NCBI GenBank assembly: GCA_948470475.1
Contig: OX419346.1
Coordinates: 10,822,843 to 10,886,842, forward strand
Length of the DNA stretch: 64,000 nt
Direction: 5' to 3'
From: Galaxea fascicularis
Lineage: Eukaryota; Cnidaria; Anthozoa; Scleractinia; Euphylliidae
This document shows, in pieces, positions 21,801-33,800 of this stretch (position 1 is its first letter; each line of letters begins with the position of its first letter). Position numbers and translations under genes: made by a program. A model generated the notes under the pieces. That model was not told the origin of the DNA, made no database searches, and saw nothing but the letters and a program-made list of their open reading frames with translations.

Positions 21801-24800
21801 ACCATTTCTTTACCTTTTAAAATGACAGTAACATGAAAATGTAGCAGTGGTGAAAGATGTTTAATTAATTTTTCACTTCTTAAGCTCAACACTGGATAAG
21901 CTAAATTTATTAGGAAAAGAACCTCCTTTATGTTAGTGTTTAGAGGGTTTCATCGCCCCCTCAAATGTCATAGTCACATCACAAGAAAGCAAAAAGTGCC
22001 CTGTGACTCTAGCATAAATATGTATAGCTCCAGTTTTTTGGACTGTTAGTCTGATAAAATTCATCCATGCAATTTAAACTCTGGTATTTTATCATGGCAT
22101 TGTCAGAAGTCTTGGGAAACATGCAGCTTTCTGTTCAGAATATTTTGACTAGCTTTCTGTGTGATGTGTACAGTGTACATATTTATAAAACCAAGAAGGT
22201 GAAAGATGCATCTACCAATTAATTTTGCAATGTTTGTCTTGGCTTTTAACAATATGATAGTTTCAAACCAAATGGAGTTGAACATTATTTGCATGTATTT
22301 GCTCAAAGAGTGAACATGTTTGGACATGTGAGTTGTTCTTCATTGGGCTGTTTTGAAGCTGTGTAAAATTTTAGAGAGATGGAATACTTGTGTGTGCATG
22401 ATGGGCAGTTCAAAAGTCAATGTGATCTTGCTTCCTCAGCTATCTCTCACATTTGTAACAGGGCAATGTCTCTGCACTAAAAGGAAAGATCGTTTGTCCA
22501 ACATTTGACTGGAAGAGAGACCAACAACCACCCCAGATTTCCAAATCTGACCTTAAATTGCTTTAAAGACCAATTTGTTAACCAAAACAATAAATAATGT
22601 CATGATTCTGTCAATTTTGTTAAAGGAGTTGGTAATTATTATTATCCTTTCAAAGTTTTATTGAAGGTTTATCTTTGTTGAGTTCCATTAGTGTTGTTGA
22701 TTCAAGAAATTTACTGTGATCTCACAGTGTGATCTCTGCATGTACTGTATTTACTCGTGTATAAGTCGACCTTTTACGACTAAAAAATCAGTCCAAAAAA
22801 TCACCCTCGACTTATACACGAGTCATACACAAAGACCTGATCAAGCAGTCAGAGAAATTAGCATAACAACTCCCTGAAGTGCATTAGGAAAACCAGTTCT
22901 AATTGTGGTAGATTTTCGGCTGTTTCCGGCACATTCTTCGTCCACAAAAAAGTGTGAAATAATAAATGTTTAATGGTTTAAATGCAAATCTACTGGAGAT
23001 GATTTATATTGTGTCTTTTGATTGGTGGAGCAGACATTTCTCCTAGAGCTTCACTGCTGTTTATGGCGCTGAACTTTCGTTTTCACGGAACGATTACTGT
23101 AGCTTAGTGACCTGGCACGTGCAAACTTCAGAAAGCACGTGGAGTTATCTTAGTTTCCAGTACTCCTCAAATTCGTATTTTCCAAGATGGCGGTGTTTTG
23201 ATCAAGCGATCTTTCAAAGCTCTTCGGCATTCCTTTGGTTTTCTTACCTAAATCTCCTTTTAAACTCAACATCAAGATCAAGGTTAGCTAAATACAATGC
23301 GATTTGCTCCCAAATATTGTAAAATACTTCTCTAGTAAATCGAAGAGCTCGCATGTGCTTAAATCGTGATCTTGATAAACTTTACAGCGTATGATTAAAC
23401 CTCTGCTTTTCTTAATTCACCGTGTTTTCAATACATTCTCGGGAAGAAAAGATTGACATTTTGGGAAATTTCTATTGGTGTGAATTTCATTTCTTTAACC
23501 GACATGATGAGAAATCCGATTTTTGACCTTTAAAATGGGGGGTCGACTTACAGTACCGCTCAAAGGTAAGTTACCACCTCTCGTCTCGTTTCTCGCGAGA
23601 CGACTCTCGTTTCTCTCGAGACGAGTCTCGTTTCTCTCGAGATTCACTGAAGCGTTTGGTATGGCATATATTACGCGTAAGAAACCGGTTATGTGTAACG
23701 ATTGCTGCTCTGCAGTTCGCAAAATCGATGGGACCGTCCAACATTCGCCAGATTCATACCGAACAAACATCGAACGTTCGCAGTGATAAATATTAGGCAC
23801 CGAATTTGCGTCGTCTGAGACCACGATTATTTTTTGCCACAATTTACGAAGGAAACGAAATAGTTCATAGAAATAGCCAAGTAAGGTATTATATCTCTAT
23901 AAACTACAAGTAGAGTTTTGTGTAGGAGAAAAATGTTCCGCCTTTCGGCACGCGCCGGCGAGTCAATTGTTTTTGCAAGTCATAAATGCGTCACGGAAAA
24001 AACAATATCTCCGGTTCTATTCAGTACAAATCGCTCATTCAAACGCCAAAATAATATATCTTTGAAGACAGAAATTTTTAGCAAGGTTTCTGTGATGCGC
24101 CGTTTACATTAGTTTGAATTTTTTCTGCCACGAAAAGTTTTGTTTAGCGGCACGCGTCGACGAGTCGATAACTTTAATGAACTTTATTGTTGTCCGAAGC
24201 GTGAAGGCAAACACTATCTATATAAATATCTCCGATTGTATTTGGCATAAAGCGTTCATTCGAACACCAAAATACTACATCTTTGAAGACAAGAGTTTTT
24301 AATAAGGTTTCTGTGATGCGACATTTAAGCCTGGTTCTCATATGCCGCAGAGATACCTGCAACATACACTGTAGCCGCTGGTAATGAATGGGACACTGTT
24401 CCGACATATGAGACCATACGCCGCCGGCATAAAATCCATTGAAGGTGTTTACCGCCGGCACGCCTGCGAAGTTGGACTCAAGTCAGGTTTCTGTGATGCG
24501 ACGTTTACATTAGTTTTAAATTTTTCTGCCAGGGAAAGTTTTGTTTAGCGGCACGCGTCGACAACGTTAATGAACTTCATTCACCCTCGTTTAAATGTTT
24601 TCCGACGCATCAGATTAAGTCAATGTTTTTGCAAGGGAAAGTTCTGTCTAGCGGCAAGCGTTGACGAGCCGATTACGCAAATGAACTTTGTTTGCAAAAC
24701 GTCGTGGCAAAAACATCACTGTTTCTATTTGACAGCGAAGATTTCGAGCGGTATGTGTATAAACATTTTATACAAGACAGACGTAGCAGACTTCTGAAGA

Positions 24801-27800
24801 CAGAAACGCACTTTTATTAAATGAATTAATTAACTACTGTAACATTAAAAATAGAGCTTATTTAATCTTGTCGTTCCCGCCCATCCCGCTTTTTTCTCCG
24901 CAAAAATTCGTCAATGGCAATGACACATTTCCTCCACACTAAGTCCTCTTGTGCTGGGGTACATGGATACAGTTTTAATGCATACTTTTTTATAATACCC
25001 ATTTTCGCAGCATTCAGCTGCCCCTTTCCCCGAGTCCCAGTACAGTTACGGTTGATTAGTTCCTCCGGCTTAAAGATAACGCTTAAAAACTTAGCGGCGA
25101 AATTTCCGACACTACAACTTGAACGCTTTAAAATTAATGCCTGGCCCATAAATATATCCTCCTCCTCTAACGACTGTTCCCATGCAGCATTACCAATTTC
25201 CCTATAGCCCTCCTCCAAAGCGCTTGGGCGCCCTATAACATTTGAAATATCCCCTAAAATTCCATGCTGATTTCCTCGACTTCCCCGTGAAACAATATTT
25301 CCCGTGAATCCCTCTCCCAAACTACTTGACCCTTCCATAACAACTCCTCCCGATATGTCCTCAGAAACAAAATTTGAAGTTTCAGTTTCCCTCTCGACTG
25401 AAAAACTAGACCCACCCTGGATATTTGACATATGCCCTAAGTCCTGACTAAGGTCTTTACGTACAGTTGATCTTTCCCCGTCCCTCCCTACTGAAACACC
25501 CCTGTCCCTCCCTTCTGAAACAGTTGATCTTTCCCCGTCCCTCCCTACTGAAACACCCCTGTCCCTCCCTTCTGAAACACTTGATTCTCCCTCCATATTT
25601 GGTACATGCCCTAAACCCGGATTAATGTCCTGACTACGGTCGGATACCGGCGAATGCGAAGTATTGGTACTTCCAGTGCACTCGAGAGATACGAGACTCG
25701 TCTCGTTTCTCTCGAGACGCGTCTCGCGAGACGGTGGTAACTTACCTTTGAGCGGTACTGTATACATGAGGTCGACTTATACACGAGTAAATACAGTAGA
25801 TGTTTAGCATATTATAATTGTCTATCACTTGTTTTTGGTATTGTGCTGAATGCAAGTATACCATGCCGACAAACTTCATGGAACCTAATGGCTAGTTGAC
25901 TTGCCTTTTCATTGAGTATACTAATGGTTCAAAGCACGACTAAACCAACACTTGGGTCTTTCAATAACTGAGGAGAAAGTTCTGCATTTGTAAGGACATC
26001 TGTAAGTCCTCTCGAATAAGGATGATGAACCGTAGGTCCAGCCTTGAACTCTTGTTTTTAATAACTCTGTAGGACGTTAAAGAACCCACAATCATCGCAA
26101 AGAGTGTGAGACATTGTTGTGGTCTGGCCTTTGGGTTGGTGCTTAATATAGGGTTGGAAAGAATTGTCAGCATTTGGCTTGGAATTGTCGGAGAAAAATT
26201 GCTATGTACAGTGAACTATGAACTACTAATCTCACCCAAGATTAATACATCTTTGTGACTCCTCTATTTAATGTGCAAACGTAAATGTCATCTCTTCCAT
26301 AGGTACTCCTGAATTCATGGCACCAGAAATGTATGAAGAACATTATGACGAATCTGTGGATGTTTATGCATTTGGGATGTGCATGTTGGAGATGACAACT
26401 CTGGAGTATCCTTATATGGAGTGCCAAAACCCTGCCCAGATCTACCGCAGAGTTGTCAGTGTAAGTAAAGTAACTTCTTGCTAGAAATGTTCCATAGATT
26501 GTGTTTTCCATTTCTTATTCTTGTAAATGGGTACCTGGGAGTCTTATCTCATTGTCAGATATTACCCATTTGTTATTCAAAACTTTCCAACCTGGGCCAA
26601 GTTGCTCGAAGCATGGTTAGTGCTAACTCAAGTTAAATACCATGACAACCTATAGGTTTTAATACAACTTAACCAATGGTTAGTGCCAACCATGCTTTGA
26701 GCAACTCGGCCCTGGCCTTCACATCAGTATTCTTCAAAATGCAAATGAATTTTTGCAAAGAATACATGAAGGTGTTAACAGAAAATATCTACATGTACTA
26801 CATGAGAACTCATTGATTTTCACCTCACTCTATCTTTCTAAAAATTCCAAATTGCTCTGTGCCCCTTGCCTTTGAAGTTTCAAAATACTCTACCCTCTCT
26901 CCATGCATTCCACGAGAACTGAGCAATAAGTCCTCCCCCTTTATTGGTTTATTTTTCCAAATCTATGTCCATGTTGACCTGTACTCAGGTCTAAAAACTG
27001 ACAGGTAGTTTTTCATTTTTTTGGTTCAGGTTGAACATAATTTTCCAATGCCATTATCACAACTCAACAAAACCTCTTACCCTTGGAATTTTGCTTAATT
27101 TTAATCATTATAATTTACTCTTGGTATCGCTGTAGGGTATCAAGCCAGAATGTTTGGATAAAGTTGGCTCAAAAGAAGTCAGGCAGATTATTGAAGGCTG
27201 TACAAAAGCCAACATTGATCAGAGGTTAGTGGAATTTTGTTTCATGTACAGTGGCACTTAGGACATGTTACTTCTGGACTTAATTCCAGAGTGGGAAAGG
27301 TGTTCTTTTCTGCATCTAAACTTGATTGGTTAAGTGTTGTGATGTTGACTGCTCTTTCATCTCTTGAGCAATATTTCTGGACTTTATCTTGACCATTTTA
27401 TACAATATTCAACCCTCTTGACCTTGCTTTTTCTTATTGATTTTCCATCCAAAGTGTTTTTGATTCAAGTACTATTCATGATAAATGCAGGAGGCATTAG
27501 CAATCTCTTAAATCTACACTATCTTACCAAGTCAACCAATAAAGCTGTTGAGGCAATAAAGTTTTCACTTATTTTTTTCTATACAACCAAACATAAATGA
27601 TACACGATCCATTGGTAACTATTTTCAAACTATTATCAAAAGAAAAGTCATACATACCTATATAGATTCAAGTATTTTGTAAAGGTAAGGGCATTTAATA
27701 TGTAATCAACTATTTCAGTTCATCGCTGATTAAATTAAGGCATTCCACTGTAATGCTTTCTCTCCAAAAATTGTTCTTCAAGGTTTTTTCTTTTATGTTG

Positions 27801-30800
27801 GAAGTAATATTGTGGTTTATTAGCAGGACATTTACAATTTTCAAATCTTCATTGTGCAGGGGTTTTATTAGAAGCCAGGCCCCGGGTACTAGCACCCGTA
27901 TACACTCAGTACTGTACCCGCCTTTGCTCAAAGGAGGTCTCAAGAACAAACGCCAGACTCTATATAGTTGTGCCTGCTAACTCTATCACAAGGTCCCTTC
28001 TACTTTAAAACTTAATGAAACCCCTGATTGTGATTGAGCAAATTACAAATGTAATTAGATGACTTTGATAACCTTAATGTAATTTGCATCCAGAAATGCA
28101 AGAACTCAGTTTCAGTGTGAATCACTTCAGTTAGTGCTATTTATGTCAACCTTGAATACTGTAAATTGGTGTATTCCACAATAAGTCCTTGGCAATAACG
28201 CTTTGACCATTGTTGGGATGATTTGTGCAAGACTTGTTTGCAAGCCTTTTGCCACATTGGCACCTGGGTATCCACAGATGCCCACTTTTTGGAATTGTTT
28301 TTTCACTTCGTTATTTTGACTGGCTAGATTGAATATTTAACTAAATTTGGAATCTTTCAATACACTGTAAATATACTTACTGTACCATCTATTTTATTTA
28401 CCTCTGAAGTCCTGTGAACAATAATGATAATGGTAATGAAGATAATATGATAAGGAAAGTTATAAAAGCTTCCATTGCTTTTCTATGTTATTACAGTGCA
28501 GCTCAGATATATCCAAACCAAAACGCTTCAAACATCTTGCAAGCGACTTGCCGTCGTATGCCGAATCACAGAACTTTTCCTCGTAGAAAAAACAACTAAA
28601 CATGAGCGATGCACCAGTGAAACTTTGATAGACAATTATTTGGCCAAAGACAGAGCATTTTACTGTTTGAATAAACGGTTTGTGTCAAAGATAACTGCAA
28701 ATATCATTTTTTTTGGATAAGGTCTTCGGAATGCTTCAAACAATAAACATCTCGCAAGCGACTTGCCGACGCATGGCTAAACACAGCACTATTCCTTGAA
28801 GAAAAAAGTTACTAAATGTGAGCAGCGTGCCAAAGAAACTTTGATAAACAATTCTATCGTCAAGGAAGAGTATTTTACTATTTGAATGAACAGTTTGAGT
28901 CAAATATAACCGAAGATACCATTTTTTCAACAAGGTCTTCAGAACGCTTCAAACAATAAACATCGCGCAAGCGACTTGCCGACGCATGGCTAAACACAAA
29001 ACTTTTCCTTGAAGAAAAAAATAACTAAACGTGAGCAGCGTGCCATAGAAACTTTGATGAACAATCCTTTGGCCAGGGAAAGAGCATAAAAAACTGGAGA
29101 AATCTTTTGTTGGACAAGGTCTTCTGAACGCTTCAAACAATAAAAACAATAAACATCTTGCGAACAACTTGCTGACACGTGCCGAAACACAGATATTTAT
29201 TTGTGAAAACTTTAAGTTCACGTGTTAAAATAGGGCGTTCAAGCGACTGTTTCAATTTTCTTCTCATGTTTGGTAGCTTAAGATCATTAAGTGTTAATAA
29301 ACGGTAGTTTGTCGGTGAATTTGCGAAGTGATCGAAAACTCGAAATGTGATAGCTTTGATTGATCGGCAGGATGTCTTTAACAATATACAAATTTGGATT
29401 TGATACCTTTTTCAGTTCCAGAAATATGTCCTTTGTTTGACTAACAATGCTTCACATAAAGAAACATATGGGAATGCATAACGAAGAGACATATACGTGC
29501 GTATATACGCGCATATGTCCGCAATATACGCGCATTATGTGCATATTGACATACTCGTGTATGCAAAATACGCTCGTATGATACGCATGTGTGTAGTTCA
29601 GATATATCTGAGCTGCACTGTAACTATCAAAATTCTTGCAGTTTTCTATTACAAGTCTATCTGTACTCTTATAGACCATAGAAATGATGTCATGACACAA
29701 TGCTTGTTTAAAAACTAAAAATGTTATGAAAATGTTAAATATCAAAAGACAATAATAATAATAATGATAATAATAATAATAATTATTATTATTGTTCCTA
29801 AACAGCAACAGTTATAATGGATTGGACCATATTTAATTTATTACGATTTAATGATGACTTACAAGAATCAATAACAGAACTAAGACCATAAGGATGGTCT
29901 GTAAAAGAGTCAGTGATATACAGTACCTATACTAAAACAGACCACCTAACTACATGTAAATGAAGTTCACAATTAAAAATGTAAATATAAGTGTAAATAT
30001 TATAGTCAAAACTCTCCTAAGATATAGTGAATATATATCTCAAGAAGTTTGTTCCAAGAAATGACCCAGAGTGGGCAAAGTCGTGATCACTTTGAAAGTT
30101 TTAAAGTGGAGGGTTTCGTTTCTCTGAACAAAGTATATAGCGTTGTAGTTATTTCCGTCATATGACATCCTAACAGGGTAAATTTCATTATTTCTTACAA
30201 TATTTATCATGTTTTTCATTTCAGATACACAATCAAAGAAATAACAAACCATCCCTTCTTCCAAGAAGACAGTGGTGTAAAGGTGGACCTAGTGGAAGCA
30301 GAGCATGGGGCAGATGTTGACCACACAAAACCAACTGGCACAGTGAAGCTGTTACTACAGTTGGAGGACCCGAAGAAGCGCAAAGACAAACACAAGGAGA
30401 ATGAGGGCATCCAGTTTGACTTCAACCTAGACACAGATCAGCCGGAGAAAGTTACTCAAGAATTGGTGAGTAAACATTTTGTTTCTGAAAAGTCTTATTC
30501 ATATGATTAGTTTAACTATTCTTGAAAATTGTTTTGCAGCATAATCAGGTAGGTTTTGGGGTAGAAATACACACACTGGAAAAACTGAAAAATACTTCTC
30601 TTCTATCAAAACTATGCTAAGTGATTTTTATCTTGCTCAATAATTGCTGATTTCTCACTTACACAGGCCCAAGACATCACAAAAATACAGGGGTATGTTT
30701 TTTTCCCTCTTAGTTTTCTAGTAAACGTGGACCAAAGCATGAACCAAAGAACTCAATTAGTTTCTTTCATCTTAGTGTTAAACAAAAAAACAGAAGATGC

Positions 30801-33800
30801 CAAACTAACTTTTCAGCCCATTAAAACAACTGCAAAAGAAACATAGCAATTTTTGCCACACTTAAGCAAGCCTGTTTCTGAGAAATCAGCCATTTTTGAG
30901 CAAAATGAAAAAATCATCCCTAAAAAAATTCACTTGGCATAGTGTTCCACCCAAGCTATTTTTTAGACTAGGTTGTCACCCATAATTTGCATCATTTTTC
31001 AGTTTTGCCAAGTGTATTTTGCGGCGCCATCATGATTATTAACTTGTGAGTGATTTAATTCAAAGGTTGTTTTGGCCACTTGAGGATTACCAAGTGAGCT
31101 GATTGTAAAGGTATTGAGAAGGAATTGGTTTCCTTTCAGTGTGTGTCAGTGGGCATTTTTTCTAAACTAGAATTTAATTTTTAACAAAACTTAACAGTGG
31201 AACAGAGAATTAGCAGAAGTTGAACAAAGGGCTTCAAAAGCAAGGAGGACATTAATATTCATAACTGACATCGAAGGGCCTTGAAAGTGGAGGTAATGTG
31301 TTTCCTGCTTAACTGCCAAATCTTTGCCTGGATATAATTTTCTACAAGGTATGTGTAAACATACATTTAGATTGAGTGCACATTTATTTCTTAGTGGTTT
31401 TGGGTGTTTTTTTTCCTACCTAGATATTTTATTTTGAAAATGACTGGTACAAAATCCTTTCATTTCATAAGCAACTAGTCTTGTTTTTCAAATGCCCATA
31501 CTTACATAAACTCGAAGATGAATTTTTTTCAAAAGTCCATTTTAAGGTTACTGTCCACCCTCTGATTGGTAGTTTTCTTTAAATTTGGATTTTTGGGTTA
31601 AAGTAATGATCAAAATGTGGTCGCTAATGTAAAAAAAAAACAAAAAAAACTGTACAATTCACATTTTTTTAATACTATTTTGAAAATGTTCTACAACTCA
31701 TACCTCTATATAAATGTTCTATAACTCATACTTACTGATTTGAGTTTTCTCTTTTTCCAGGGGTGGAGTCAACATTCACAGAAAATCAGTGAATGTGATT
31801 GTTTTTAACTTAAACTATCCCAGATTTTCCCAATGTTTGTTTTTACTCCATTTACTGGCAGATATGCTGTCCTTTTTATTGTCTGATTTAATGAGTTGAG
31901 CAGTTGGCTGAGGAAGACCGAAGTGCTTACTTGCTAGAGGTCACCCAGCTATCTGAGCGACCCTGTCTGTTTGTTTGGGTAATCTTCTTAGGCCTGCAGT
32001 CCTGTTACGTTTTAATAGGCAACCCAGGGTCACCTTACTACCCACGCTAACCTTTGTGCATTTGTTTTAAACTTTTATATTTTTTAAATGTTATCAAAAC
32101 AGCCAAGAAAAGTCTTTATGATGCTGACAGTTTCAATGACTGTCAGCCATCTTTATCAAAACTTGAGAATTGTCAAAAGGTGTCAGAAGCCTTAAATAGG
32201 CACGAGCTTGTTTTCAGATACTGTAACATGCATTAAGATCAATCTAACATAGCTTGGGTGGGTAGGCTGCAAGTTTTAAATATGAAGAAATCATGTCTTA
32301 GCCACAATCATTTAGGGTAACCCTTGAAGAAGGCATTCAAAATACAGCACTGTGCAAAAGTAATGGGAGAGAATTTTGACGAATTTTGTTTATTGTTCTT
32401 GCGAATTTTCGCCGACATATCGTCAAATTTGGGCAGTATTTCGCATTGCTCAATGCGATATTTCAAAGAAAATGCGGTGAAATGATGCGAATTCTTTCGA
32501 AATTTCAAAGTATAACTTTCCTTGCTGCAAACTCTTTCGAAATTTCGAAGTAACGAGCTTTTCTTGCTTTTGAAATTTCAAAGAAATGAACTTTCATTTC
32601 TTTGAATTTTCGAAGCAGTCAACTGTTGTTAAAAATACACTGTACATTATAATTGCAGTAACATACATAACTCGGAACTAAACATGCTTTGTTGATTTAT
32701 TTACACCACGACTGAAGAGCATTTCAAAAATGAGCTAGAGAGATTTAACCTGCACTCTGCTTCAGTAGAGTAACTGCCCGTTTGTTTTTAGACAAGACTA
32801 ACCTTCAAGGACTGAATTGTAATGACAACAAGCAGGATTGTACTCCATGATCTTGATTATGCATGCATATTTCTGGTTGAAATCTAACTCCGATTGAAGG
32901 CCAAGCTTGCAATTTTTTGATCCTCTTCATAGACAAAAAAGCGCTTTGACTTGCATACCAGTATTTTGAAAATGTGAATGATTTCAGAGAAACATAGAAT
33001 CAGTTCAACAAAATAATAGAATTGTTTACGCAAAGGGTTGATCGAAGGAAGTGAAAGCCTTCTTACACTGTACAATATGCTTACCGCAGCCTCGAAAATT
33101 TTGCTGCACTCTTCAAAACTTCGAAACACGCTTCGAGCATTCTTTGAAATTTCGAAACATTTTGTTCGAAATTTCGCAAATCTTCTCGAATTGTCGTTCG
33201 ATTCTTCGCTGGAACTTTCGCATACAATTTCGAAATTTCAAAAGTGTGAAGACAATGGCGCTTTCAAAAATTCGTCCAAAGTCCGGCGATAGTTCATTTC
33301 GTTTCGTTCAAAGAATCGCTGGTTTTCATTGAAAAGTGGCGAAATGTCTCGAAATTCGTCGAAATTCGCTCATTACTTTTGCACAGTGCTGTAACCCTCC
33401 AAAAGGGGGACAAAAAAAGACCCTGTGTATTGCAGGCTTTGATCACATACTTCTGGTGTTGAGAAAATACAAGCCTGTGCTCTAAGAAAAGTAGTTGGGC
33501 GCCCCAAATCCTAAACCCTTGAAATCCAGGGTGTCCAGCATAATTATAAGTTTGGTACAAAAACTAATATTTCCTGGTCGCCCAATGGGAAAAGGAAGTC
33601 CCCAGGGGAGACTGGGTGCTGCTAGAGCACAGCCCTGAAATACATTCAGGGCTGTCGCTAATTTTTGAAGTAGATGGGGATATACAAAAAAAATAGCCGG
33701 GGATTTGAGTTGCTGTAGTGAAGTTGACATGCTGGTAGTCTGGGATATGCCTCAAAATACGAGGAGAAAATCCCTGGCCCTCGGCCCTTAATGACAGTCC

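Larger units (their letters stand above)
22745..25796. mobile_element. Outer TA-flanked DNA transposon in WNK intron 3
   Basis: Inverted ends CTGTATTTACTCGTGTATAA... of about 27 bp, perfect, flanked by TA at 22743-22744 and 25797-25798. The left end carries a second inverted copy of CTCGTGTATAAGTCGA at 22807-22822, giving a terminal hairpin; the right end carries a matching extra GGTCGACTTA copy at 23541-23550. Without the nested element at 23551-25760 it is about 840 bp with no coding capacity. TA target suggests a Tc1/mariner/pogo-type transposase acting in trans. Confidence 0.75.

Noticed and set aside
28520..29210. Regular ~210-bp repeats as a CRISPR array
   Set aside because: Eukaryotic context; units are diverged long satellites without spacers.
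30670..30695. Possible micro-exon GCCCAAGACATCACAAAAAT... between WNK exons 6 and 7 with AG and GT borders
   Set aside because: Its 26-bp length would shift the frame, while exon 6 joins exon 7 directly in phase and gives the expected domain sequence.
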